From contig JAOZSZ010000024.1 in assembly GCA_029939385.1 (NCBI GenBank), forward strand, positions 4,480-11,289: a stretch of 6,810 nt of DNA, read 5' to 3'. The stretch is from Pontiella sp. (GTDB lineage: Bacteria > Verrucomicrobiota > Kiritimatiellia > Kiritimatiellales > Pontiellaceae). The position numbers and the translations under genes are program-made. The notes under the pieces were generated by a model. It had not been told where the DNA came from. It saw only the letters and a program-made list of their open reading frames with translations, and made no database searches. This document shows, piece by piece, positions 1-6,748 of this stretch (its first letter is position 1; each line of letters begins with the position of its first letter).

Positions 1-1
1 A

Positions 2-1090
2 CTTGCTGAAGAGCTGGGGCTTCGAATCGTTGTGAAGGCGGTAGAGGTTCAAGCGCTGGCGGAAAAGAAGGGGCTCTCTATCGAAATGGCGGCGCGACAG
101 GCGCGGCACGAATTCTTTGCGGAGTTCAATGATGCGGTCATTGCGCTCGCCCATCATGCAGACGATCAAGTTGAAACCTTTTTCCTCAAATTAGCACGAG
201 GAGCAGGACCCGACGGGCTGAGCGGGATGGACTTCTCTCAGAAAATAGGACCAATCCATCTTATTCGTCCTTTGCTTAATCTCCCTCAATCAAAAATAAT
301 CGAATGGTTGAGGAAGAACCAATTCGTATGGAGAGAAGATGCCTCTAATTTGGATGAATCTTTTCTGCGGAATCGCGTCCGCCACACCCTCCTTCCTCTA
401 CTTGAAAGAGAACTAAATTCTAATCTTCGAGAGACCCTCCTGCGGACCATGGATATTTTGCGGGAAGAAAATGCGTGGATGGAGAGCCTGTCCCCCGCAA
501 CGACGCTGGAGGCCTCGTCTACCTTACCGATCGCAGCGAAAAGACGAGCCTTACGTAAATGGTTGTTCGAACACGGCGCGGAAAACGTCCGGTTCGATGC
601 CGTTGAAAAGATTTTGGAGTTGATGAAGGACGGCAACGGGACCACCGTTTTTGAGCTAAATCTCCATCAGCGCGTTATTATTGAATATAGTAAGCCCCGA
701 TTTGAGGAAGATCCTCTTCCCGAGGAACCTTCGTGGGCCCTCAGCTCCGAACACGGAACTGGGTGGAGGCAAGACCCCAGTAATGGCATCGGAATTCTGC
801 CAGCAGAAGCTTCGTTCGATGCCAATAAGGTGGGCGATGCCCCCATCACTGTACGTGGTTTTAAGCCAGGCGACCGAATTCGGCCTCTCGGCATGAAAGG
901 AAGCCGCAAGCTACAGGATATTTTTACCGATCAAAAAGTCCCGCGCGCACAACGCTCCTCCACTCCTGTCGTCTGTTGCCGAGGTGAAATTATCTGGATT
1001 CCGGGCTATCGCACCGCACAAGATTGGGAGGTCCCTAGCTCTACCGCAAAAGCGATCCACGTGCGTATTGAGCCCAACCATTCCCCTTAA
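2..1090 (+). CDS. tilS: tRNA(Ile)-lysidine synthetase TilS, 5'-truncated by window edge
   Basis: TilS uses ATP and lysine to convert C34 of the CAU-anticodon tRNA(Ile2) to lysidine, so that it reads AUA and is charged with isoleucine; it is a cytoplasmic enzyme. The reading frame is open from base 2, and the residues before the GTG at 32 (LAEELGLRIVVKAVEV) already match the family, so that GTG is an internal valine and the true start with the SGGxDS P-loop lies upstream. Visible hallmarks are the AHHADDQVET motif at about 149-178 followed by LARGAGPDGLSGM, the DASNLDESFLRNRVRHTLLP block at about 338-397, and a C-terminal TilS_C domain at about 839-1069 (RGFKPGDRIRPLG, KVPRAQR, then IIWIPGYR). 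About 362 residues are present; the family is usually around 430-450, so only roughly the first 50-80 are missing. ftsH follows on the same strand after 81 bases, a common bacterial neighbour. Nothing looks broken. Confidence 0.95.
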   Translation, partial: LAEELGLRIVVKAVEVQALAEKKGLSIEMAARQARHEFFAEFNDAVIALAHHADDQVETFFLKLARGAGPDGLSGMDFSQKIGPIHLIRPLLNLPQSKIIEWLRKNQFVWREDASNLDESFLRNRVRHTLLPLLERELNSNLRETLLRTMDILREENAWMESLSPATTLEASSTLPIAAKRRALRKWLFEHGAENVRFDAVEKILELMKDGNGTTVFELNLHQRVIIEYSKPRFEEDPLPEEPSWALSSEHGTGWRQDPSNGIGILPAEASFDANKVGDAPITVRGFKPGDRIRPLGMKGSRKLQDIFTDQKVPRAQRSSTPVVCCRGEIIWIPGYRTAQDWEVPSSTAKAIHVRIEPNHSP

Positions 1091-1112
1091 CTCCAAGTTT
1101 ATCTCCTTATCG

Positions 1113-1142
1113 TTGCAATTGCTTTCCGTCGATGGTAATGAT
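1113..1142 (+). promoter_or_regulatory. Possible sigma-70-type promoter for ftsH
   Basis: In the 81-base tilS-ftsH gap, TTGCAA (1113-1118, 4 of 6 matches to TTGACA) is followed after 18 bases by AATGAT (1137-1142, 4 of 6 matches to TATAAT). The start codon lies 30 bases downstream, which leaves room for the AAGGAAG ribosome binding site. The match is modest and could be chance; ftsH may instead, or also, be read through from tilS, since no terminator hairpin is visible between them. Confidence 0.22.
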
Positions 1143-1156
1143 TGGCCTGTTTTTTT

Positions 1157-1163
1157 AAGGAAG
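1157..1163 (+). promoter_or_regulatory. Ribosome binding site that fixes the ftsH start
   Basis: AAGGAAG lies 8 bases before the ATG at 1172. It decides between that ATG and the in-frame TTG at 1142: the TTG would add ten residues (MACFFKEEIA) unlike an FtsH N-terminus and would place this strong Shine-Dalgarno inside the gene. Confidence 0.8.
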
Positions 1164-1171
1164 AAATAGCT

Positions 1172-3157
1172 ATGGCAGACAATAAAAAAGTAAAAGAGAC
1201 CCCATCTGATAAACCCAAAAAAAAGGGCCCGCCCCCCATGCCCATGCGTGGGCTGGCGATTTCGTTCCTAATGATGGCGATATTCCTGACGGTACTTCAC
1301 CTGTTTTCTAACTCATCCAAGAAGACTACAGACCTCAATTATACCGACTTTTTAACCAAAATTAAGGCCGGTCGAATTGCTAAGGTGGATATCGCCAATG
1401 ATGGCGCTGGAAACCACTTTGTGACGGGTGAGTCGATGGACTTAAATGAATCCGGTACAACCCAATTCCGTACCGAAATCATCTTGACCGAAAAGTTAAT
1501 GGAAATGCTGGAAGAAAATGGGGTTCAGGTAAGCATAAAACGCCCCAAAACGATGCTGATATCGGTGCTCGCTAACATTGTTCCTTTCATTCTGATCTTC
1601 GGAATCATCTATTTTGTTTTTATCCGTCAAATGAAAAATGCTGGCCGAGGAGCGATGAGTTTCGGAAAGAGCCGCGCAAAGCTAATGACGCGGGACAAAA
1701 ATAAAATCACCTTTAAAGATGTCGCAGGCGTCGATGAAGCTAAAGAGGAACTGCTGGAGATTGTTGAGTTCCTTAAGAATCCAAAGCAGTTCCAAAAACT
1801 AGGCGGCAAGATGCCCAAAGGCGTCCTGCTTTCCGGTGCGCCAGGAACAGGTAAAACCCTGCTGGCCAAAGCGGTTGCAGGCGAGGCCGACGGGCCTTTC
1901 TTCACGATCAGCGGATCCGACTTTGTTGAAATGTTTGTCGGCATCGGCGCATCGCGCGTGCGCGACATGTTTGAACAGGGAAAGAAAAATGCCCCCTGCA
2001 TTATTTTTATCGACGAGATCGATGCGGTTGGTCGTAGCCGATTTAGCGGCATTGGCGGCGGGCACGACGAGCGCGAACAGACGCTTAATGCCTTACTCGT
2101 CGAGATGGATGGATTCGATTCGCAGGAAGGAATCATTATTGTTGCGGCAACCAATCGCCCCGATGTACTCGATCCCGCCTTGCTACGTCCGGGACGCTTC
2201 GACCGCCAGGTGGTGGTCGATCTGCCGACCCTGGAGGGTCGTGAGCAGATCCTAAAGATTCACTCCCGCAATGTTCGCCTTTCGGACAAGGTTGAGCTGA
2301 AGAAGAGCGCACGCGGAACGCCCGGCTTTTCCGGAGCGGACCTTGCGAACCTCGTGAATGAAGCGGCCCTGCTGGCCGCGCGCCGGGGAGCAGATTTCGT
2401 GGAGCAGGAAGATATGGAAGAAGCACGCGATAAGGTGATGTGGGGACGCGAGCGCCGAAGCCACGTACTAGATCCAGAAGAGAAAAAACTCACGGCATAC
2501 CATGAGGCGGGACACACTATTGCGATGTACCACACTCCGGAATGCGAGCCGATCCACAAGGTGACCATCATCCCTCGCGGCCGCGCTCTAGGCGCCACGA
2601 TGTCGCTCCCGGAAAAGGATCGCTACACCCAGTCGAAAAAGCGGTTGGAGGCTGACCTCGTTTCATTAATGGGCGGTCGCGCGGCGGAAGAACTGATTTT
2701 CAGCGATGTCACCACGGGAGCACATAACGATATCGAGCGGGCAACTCTAGTGGCCCGAGCCATGGTTTGTGAATATGGCATGAGTAAACTGCTGGGGCCG
2801 CAAAATCTGGGCAGCCATAGCCAACCGATCTTCCTGGGTCAGGGTCTTAGTGGCTCTCACGAGCACAGCGAAGAGACGGCTCAGAAAATCGACCAAGAAG
2901 TGCAACGCATCATTACGGAATCCTACGACACCTGCATGAAGATCCTTGTGGAGAACAAAGAGAAACTTGTGATCCTCTCAGAACTATTGCTCGAGCGTGA
3001 GGTCCTCAACTTCGAGGATGTCGACTCCATTATGAAAACGGGGGAACTTCCTGAAAAGAAAGCCGAGAAGATACAGGTTTCTGAAACAGAAACTCCTGCG
3101 GAACCCGCGCCAGCCGAGGAAAACAATGAACCTGATAATGAGCCCGCCTCCTCTTAA
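1172..3157 (+). CDS. ftsH: ATP-dependent zinc metalloprotease FtsH
   Basis: FtsH is a hexameric inner-membrane AAA+ protease that extracts and degrades unassembled or damaged membrane proteins and selected cytosolic regulators. From the ATG at 1172 the product is 661 residues, normal for the family. Order: Lys/Pro-rich cytosolic tail (1-26), TM1 (about 27-45), periplasmic domain (about 46-127), TM2 (about 128-152), AAA module with Walker A GAPGTGKT (222-229), pore motif FVG (255-257), Walker B IIFIDEID (277-284), and second region of homology ATNRP (326-330) through RPGRFDR with arginine fingers R342 and R345. The M41 peptidase domain has HEAGH (444-448) and the likely third zinc ligand D520 in TTGAHND. 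The last 30 or so residues are an acidic Pro/Glu-rich tail. All catalytic residues are intact, so it should be active. It lies between tilS and a lipoprotein gene, all on the + strand; a weak promoter candidate precedes it. Confidence 0.98.
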   Translation: MADNKKVKETPSDKPKKKGPPPMPMRGLAISFLMMAIFLTVLHLFSNSSKKTTDLNYTDFLTKIKAGRIAKVDIANDGAGNHFVTGESMDLNESGTTQFRTEIILTEKLMEMLEENGVQVSIKRPKTMLISVLANIVPFILIFGIIYFVFIRQMKNAGRGAMSFGKSRAKLMTRDKNKITFKDVAGVDEAKEELLEIVEFLKNPKQFQKLGGKMPKGVLLSGAPGTGKTLLAKAVAGEADGPFFTISGSDFVEMFVGIGASRVRDMFEQGKKNAPCIIFIDEIDAVGRSRFSGIGGGHDEREQTLNALLVEMDGFDSQEGIIIVAATNRPDVLDPALLRPGRFDRQVVVDLPTLEGREQILKIHSRNVRLSDKVELKKSARGTPGFSGADLANLVNEAALLAARRGADFVEQEDMEEARDKVMWGRERRSHVLDPEEKKLTAYHEAGHTIAMYHTPECEPIHKVTIIPRGRALGATMSLPEKDRYTQSKKRLEADLVSLMGGRAAEELIFSDVTTGAHNDIERATLVARAMVCEYGMSKLLGPQNLGSHSQPIFLGQGLSGSHEHSEETAQKIDQEVQRIITESYDTCMKILVENKEKLVILSELLLEREVLNFEDVDSIMKTGELPEKKAEKIQVSETETPAEPAPAEENNEPDNEPASS

Positions 3158-3196
3158 GGGTTTACAATCTTATGGTTTGGAACTACGCTTCACTTC

Positions 3197-3544
3197 ATGA
3201 AACCACGAACATATATTGCTGCGGCGGTCGTCCTCCTCCTTACGGGTTGCATGACTACTTTTCGCCCTTGGAAACTAAGTGAAGTTAAAGAGGGGATGAA
3301 CAAAGGAGAGATCGTTGCTCTTTTAGGGAATCCTGATTCTATTGAAATCAAAGAGGGTGAAGAGTCTCTATATTATTCCTATAGAGAAAATTATAACTCT
3401 CCGCTTTCTGGAAACCCTTCTGACAAATATGAGAATTCACGTGCCTTACAAGAGCATGATTTCAGACAAAGCTTAAAAACGTATAACTACGTCGTAACGC
3501 TGGTCGGCGGAAGAGTTACTTCCTATAAAGAAGTATTAGATTAG
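3197..3544 (+). CDS. BamE/SmpA-domain outer-membrane lipoprotein
   Basis: A 115-residue predicted lipoprotein. The N-terminus is a classic type II signal: MKPR, a hydrophobic stretch, then lipobox LTGC with Cys18 as the lipidated residue. Met follows Cys and there is no Asp at +2, so by the enterobacterial rule it would go to the outer membrane. The mature part carries the SmpA/OmlA (BamE) signature: VKEGMNKGEIVALLGNPDS (about residues 30-48), followed by YYSYRE and a final beta hairpin VVTLVGGRVTSYKE. BamE is an accessory subunit of the BAM beta-barrel assembly machine, but this fold also occurs in other small lipoproteins, so the exact role is uncertain. Between the two strand regions is a polar insertion (about 64-92) that E. 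coli BamE lacks in this form. No Shine-Dalgarno precedes the ATG. The gene starts 39 bases after ftsH, looks more AT-rich in codon choice than ftsH, and its TAG overlaps the stop codon of the convergent gene. Confidence 0.8.
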   Translation: MKPRTYIAAAVVLLLTGCMTTFRPWKLSEVKEGMNKGEIVALLGNPDSIEIKEGEESLYYSYRENYNSPLSGNPSDKYENSRALQEHDFRQSLKTYNYVVTLVGGRVTSYKEVLD

Positions 3545-4467
3545 CGCCGAATCTTTGGCATTAATTCATCGATAAATGCATCCTTGCGTAAAGGATCAGG
3601 GCTAGGATTTTGCTTTTTCCATTTTTGATACGGATCTGGCCGCTGATATTCTGGAAGAATATATCTCTCCTGCTGTTGCTCTCGTTGTTTTTGGTAAGAG
3701 CTTTTATATGGAGTATACTTGCCCGCACGATCTTGTTTAGCAGATTCAAGACGCTTATCAGCCCCATACGTTTTATGCAAAATCGGGCTTTGTATCCGGC
3801 CTTGTTTTAAGGACGGATAAATCGATTTATCGCGCGACAAATCAAGCCCCTGCAGTTGCTGACCATACAACTTTCTCCCTTCCTGCGCAGATGCCGGCCG
3901 AACATCCAACCGCAAGTGATCGGAAGAAAAAGCCGTCGACTTAAACATTCCCTGCTGCGTTTCCTCATAATTATTTGCCGCTGCGTCCGCTTTTTGACGA
4001 CTAAACTGATCCTTCCGCCTCGCCCCAGCGTAGGGAGATGAGTCTCGCTGCGTTCCCCATGTGATCATCCAATCATCTTGTTTCCCTAGCTCTGCATCCA
4101 CCGCTGGGGGAGCAAATAGATTGGCATAAGGATCCACCTCTTCTGATTCCACCGCCAATAACCAATTCGGATTCTCCACCTGCGGAGCAGGTCGCCGCGG
4201 AGAGGGCGGTGGAGGGCGCGGAATCGTGCTTGGCTCCTGGCGTTGCAGGGCCACGTCTGTTTGCTTAAATATTTCAGAAGCAACAACCCCTTCTTCCTCA
4301 ATGAAGTCTTCGGGGATCATGGACTCGGACTCAACAATAGGGATGCGCTCTCGAAGATACTTGCGCATGATGCGTTTCTTGCGATCCTCCATGGTCTCCT
4401 CTTGAGCCAATCCCCATAAGGGAACCAAGCAGGCAATAAGCAATAGAATCTGGACGCTTCGTTTCAT
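3541..4467 (-). CDS. Secreted proline- and charge-rich protein of unknown function
   Basis: I do not recognise a family. The 308-residue product starts with a typical Sec signal peptide: MKR, a hydrophobic core (ILLLIACLVPLWG) and a probable signal peptidase I site after GLA at about residue 21; no lipobox cysteine precedes the mature chain. The mature protein is strongly hydrophilic: an acidic/basic start (about 23-75), a polyproline stretch STIPRPPPPSPRRPAP (about 79-94), a patch with NWLLAVESEEVDPYANLF and DWMITWGT (about 99-137), and a Gln/Lys/Tyr/Arg-rich C-terminal half with several Tyr-Pro pairs. No transmembrane helix follows the signal, so it is probably periplasmic or surface-exposed and largely disordered. 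ATG at 4467 is preceded by AGGAAG about 13 bases upstream, a rather long spacing, and a -35-like TTGACG lies further up (4499-4504, minus strand). It converges on the lipoprotein gene with overlapping stops. The frame is surely coding; the function is open. Confidence 0.8.
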   Translation of the reverse strand: MKRSVQILLLIACLVPLWGLAQEETMEDRKKRIMRKYLRERIPIVESESMIPEDFIEEEGVVASEIFKQTDVALQRQEPSTIPRPPPPSPRRPAPQVENPNWLLAVESEEVDPYANLFAPPAVDAELGKQDDWMITWGTQRDSSPYAGARRKDQFSRQKADAAANNYEETQQGMFKSTAFSSDHLRLDVRPASAQEGRKLYGQQLQGLDLSRDKSIYPSLKQGRIQSPILHKTYGADKRLESAKQDRAGKYTPYKSSYQKQREQQQERYILPEYQRPDPYQKWKKQNPSPDPLRKDAFIDELMPKIRR

Positions 4468-4612
4468 GACCGATAAACTACTTCCTATGAATTCGACCCG
4501 TCAACGCCACATTACGTTTAAAGTTCCGTCTCGCGGAGCTCAGAAAAAGTTTATTGAGTCCATACTTACGAAAAATCCCTACGGGGAGCACACGAAACAC
4601 ATCCTGATGTAA
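4466..4612 (+). CDS. Possible small basic protein, 48 aa
   Basis: An uninterrupted small ORF fills almost all of the gap between the divergent secreted-protein gene and the EIIA gene. From the ATG at 4466 it encodes 48 residues; an in-frame ATG at 4487 would give 41. The composition looks protein-like: a beta-type stretch HITFKVPSRG, then an amphipathic helix-like AQKKFIESILTKN, then a His-rich end. There is no signal peptide or cysteine motif. Its stop lies 17 bases before the EIIA start, as in an operon. Against it, neither ATG has a visible Shine-Dalgarno, the first ATG overlaps the start codon of the opposite gene, and an open frame this short can arise by chance. I recognise no family. 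The alternative is a plain 5' leader and divergent promoter region. Confidence 0.35.
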   Translation: MTDKLLPMNSTRQRHITFKVPSRGAQKKFIESILTKNPYGEHTKHILM

Positions 4613-4629
4613 CCTGAGGAAAAGAATCT

Positions 4630-5442
4630 ATGAATTTGATTAATGTCTTACGCAATGAATGCATCCAAGCCCATGCCAAATGTTCATCTCGCCATGACGT
4701 TTTATCCGCTATTGCCAAGCTGGCGAAGCGATCTCCAGTGCTCGCGCACGTCGACGAAGCGGCTCTGCTTCAAGGGCTGATTGAGCGCGAAAAGTTAAGC
4801 ACCACGGGCTTTGGTAACGGAATCGCAATTCCCCACTGTCGCCTAGATGGAGTTAAGGATTTTGTGGTTGGAATTCTATCGGTACCCAACGGAGTAGAGT
4901 TTGCCGCCATGGACAATCAGCCGGTAAAATTATTCCTCTTCATCATCGCTCCCTCGAGCTCCTCGAATGTTCATATTAAAATTCTCTCTGCCATTTCGCA
5001 GGTTCTCAATATCCCAGAACATGTGGCCGAGATGGTGGCCGCGCCCAATGCAGAGATTCTCTACGAAAACTTTTTGCGGCACGTCCGCGATGAAGCGGAC
5101 CCCAAACAACGCGACAATAAAACCCTCTTCCGGGTTCAAATCCAAGACGAAGCCCTTTTTCGCGATGTTCTCGAAGTTTTTGCGAGCTTTAATTCAACGG
5201 CCATTATGATTTCCGAATCCGAGCCCGCGTCCGGTTATCTCGAAAAAATACCGCTCTTCGCTAGTTTTTGGAGCGATAAAAATACGGCCTTCTGCAAGGT
5301 TATCCTTGCCACGGTGGACAAGAATGACACCAACGAAACGATCCGGCGCATCGAGCAACACACGGGATCGCTCGACGAGCGAGATGACATTCTACTGACG
5401 GTTCAAGAGCTCTTCTACTGTGCCGGCGGCCTTAATATTTAG
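4630..5442 (+). CDS. PTS EIIA (fructose/Ntr-type) domain fused to a PII-like domain
   Basis: A 270-residue cytoplasmic regulator with two parts. Residues about 1-155 are an EIIA type-2 (Fru/Mtl/Ntr) domain: LIEREKLSTTGFGNGIAIPH with phospho-acceptor His69, and the second conserved His115 in NVHIKILSAISQ. Such domains receive phosphate from HPr or NPr. After a charged linker (about 152-164), residues about 165-270 resemble PII-type signalling proteins: a strand-helix start, then EKIPLFASFW, then KVILATVD, then IRRIEQHTGSLDERDD and a final strand with CAGGL. PII proteins bind nucleotides and small molecules; which ligand binds here, if any, cannot be read from the sequence. There is no EIIB or EIIC domain, so a regulatory rather than sugar-transport role is likely. 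GAGGA (4616-4620) lies 9 bases before the ATG. The antiporter gene begins 9 bases after the stop, implying co-translation and a role in controlling that transporter. The EIIA assignment is firm; the PII-like part is moderately sure. Confidence 0.88.
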   Translation: MNLINVLRNECIQAHAKCSSRHDVLSAIAKLAKRSPVLAHVDEAALLQGLIEREKLSTTGFGNGIAIPHCRLDGVKDFVVGILSVPNGVEFAAMDNQPVKLFLFIIAPSSSSNVHIKILSAISQVLNIPEHVAEMVAAPNAEILYENFLRHVRDEADPKQRDNKTLFRVQIQDEALFRDVLEVFASFNSTAIMISESEPASGYLEKIPLFASFWSDKNTAFCKVILATVDKNDTNETIRRIEQHTGSLDERDDILLTVQELFYCAGGLNI

Positions 5443-5444
5443 GA
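5441..5444 (+). promoter_or_regulatory. Ribosome binding site overlapping the upstream stop codon
   Basis: AGGA begins on the second base of the EIIA gene's TAG stop and lies 7 bases before the antiporter ATG at 5452. Ribosomes ending on the first gene would sit on this site, so translational coupling and roughly linked amounts of the two proteins are expected. Confidence 0.7.
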
Positions 5445-5451
5445 ATTTCAA

Positions 5452-6747
5452 ATGTCTGCTCCCGCATTAGAACACGTTATCGAAACCTCGGCAGGACTCC
5501 CCCAGCTTTTCACGTTAGTTGGGGCCATGCTGATCCTCTGCTTCTATGCGGGAAAACTGATTAAGAAAACCTCGCTCCCCTCGCTCATTGGCTACATGCT
5601 TATTGGTGCACTTTTTGGCCCCTCATTCAAACAGTTTGGTATCGAGTTATTCACCGAGTCAGTGAGAGAAAGCCTCGCATTTATTACACAGGTGGCTCTC
5701 GGGTTTGTGGCGTTCAGCATCGGCTCCGAGCTTAGCATGAAATCGCTTAAACGCTTGGGGAACGGCATTGTCTGGATTATTTTTGTCGAATCATTTGCCG
5801 CCTTTTTTGTGGTAACCGGCCTCATCTACGCGGTCACCCGCGACCTTCCGATGGCACTCATCTTCGGCTCCATGGCTCCCGCCAGTGCGCCCGCCGGAAC
5901 CGTCGCCATCATTCAAGAATACAAAGCCAAAGGCAACCTCACCCAAGCGCTCTACGCCGTGGTTGGATTCGATGACGGCTTGGCCATCATTATCTTCGGC
6001 TTTGCGGCCGCCATCTCCAAAAGCCTACTCATCGCCGAGGCTCCCGGCCACGTCTCTGAAGGCTTTTTCCATATGCTCAAGGGGCCCTCTCTTGAAATTA
6101 TTTTTAGTATTCTCGTCGGTACAGCTCTTGGATTTCTTCTTGGCCAGCTCGTGCGCTTCATTAAAAACTCGCACGACATGCTCATCATCGTTTTCGGCAT
6201 GATCACCCTCGGCACCGGCCTCTCCATGATGTGGCACCTCTCGCTGATCCTCACCAACATGGTCATCGGGTTCGTGCTTATCAATACCCGCCGCGAAGCG
6301 CTCGTGCACAAGGTTGCCGCGCCGCTGCTCGAAATCATGCCCCTCACCTTTGTCCTCTTCTTCTGCCTCGCCGGCGCACACCTCCAGATCGCAGCTCTTC
6401 CAAGCTTAGGAATTATTGGTATCGTCTACATTCTTGGCCGCTCTGGCGGCTTGATTGGGGGCGCCCGCCTCGGGGCCACGCTCGGGCATGTTGAAGAAAA
6501 TATTAAAAAATATGTGGGCCTCGGCATCCTCTCCCAAGCGGGAGTCGCCATTGGCTTAGCGCTCATCGTCAACAGCGAGTTTGCTGAGCTAGGCGCCGTC
6601 ACCGACGGGGTATCGCACGGATCGGCCATCGGCATGAAAGTCATTACCACCATCACCGCCACCTGCATCGTCTTCGAGATCATCGGCCCCATTCTTGCCA
6701 AATATGCCCTCGGCAAAGCCGGCGAACTCGGCAAAGCCACGCGTTAG
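5452..6747 (+). CDS. CPA2-family cation (Na+ or K+)/proton antiporter
   Basis: An inner-membrane secondary transporter of 431 residues with about 12-13 hydrophobic segments filling nearly the whole chain, matching the Na_H_Exchanger (CPA2) fold. Diagnostic features: SLPSLIGYMLIGALFGP in an early helix, the reentrant region FGSMAPASAPAGTVAIIQE (about 138-156), the ion-binding Asp pair in GFDDGLAIIIFG (D174, D175), LAGAHLQ (about 306-312), the conserved Arg in the later helix GRSGGLIGG (R330), and SQAGVAIGLAL (361-371). These residues indicate an electrogenic-type exchanger swapping protons for Na+ or K+; the ion cannot be told from sequence. Unlike KefB/KefC it has no C-terminal TrkA-N (RCK) domain, ending about ten residues after the last helix. 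The coupled EIIA/PII-like gene just upstream may supply the regulation. Third codon positions are rich in C and G compared with the lipoprotein gene. The C-terminus holds a small LGKA duplication. Confidence 0.93.
   Translation: MSAPALEHVIETSAGLPQLFTLVGAMLILCFYAGKLIKKTSLPSLIGYMLIGALFGPSFKQFGIELFTESVRESLAFITQVALGFVAFSIGSELSMKSLKRLGNGIVWIIFVESFAAFFVVTGLIYAVTRDLPMALIFGSMAPASAPAGTVAIIQEYKAKGNLTQALYAVVGFDDGLAIIIFGFAAAISKSLLIAEAPGHVSEGFFHMLKGPSLEIIFSILVGTALGFLLGQLVRFIKNSHDMLIIVFGMITLGTGLSMMWHLSLILTNMVIGFVLINTRREALVHKVAAPLLEIMPLTFVLFFCLAGAHLQIAALPSLGIIGIVYILGRSGGLIGGARLGATLGHVEENIKKYVGLGILSQAGVAIGLALIVNSEFAELGAVTDGVSHGSAIGMKVITTITATCIVFEIIGPILAKYALGKAGELGKATR
6709..6738 (+). repeat. 12-bp direct repeat at the antiporter C-terminus
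   Basis: CTCGGCAAAGCC occurs at 6709-6720 and again at 6727-6738, in the same frame with an 18-base period. It encodes LGKA twice in the last residues of the antiporter (LGKAGELGKATR), consistent with a small in-frame duplication in the cytosolic tail. Each copy contains GGC-AAA-GCC, but this is far too short to be a terminator. Confidence 0.75.
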
Positions 6748-6748
6748 T

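Noticed and set aside
32..1090. GTG at 32 as the start of tilS
   Set aside because: The frame is open to the window edge and the residues before the GTG fit TilS; a start here would lack the ATP-binding P-loop.
1142..1171. TTG at 1142 as the ftsH start
   Set aside because: A strong Shine-Dalgarno lies between it and the ATG at 1172, and the ten added residues do not fit the family.
1627..2598. Long open frames antisense to and overlapping ftsH
   Set aside because: They lie wholly within the well-conserved ftsH gene, have Ser/Arg/Pro-rich shadow-type composition and no ribosome binding sites.
4468..4629. Riboswitch or structured RNA leader ahead of the EIIA gene
   Set aside because: No recognisable conserved aptamer core or strong paired stems could be seen by eye; the space is better explained by a possible small ORF and promoters.
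5952..6740. Antisense frames within the antiporter gene
   Set aside because: These arise from the GC-rich third positions of the antiporter; their Met/Pro/Arg/Gly-rich products show no recognisable motif.
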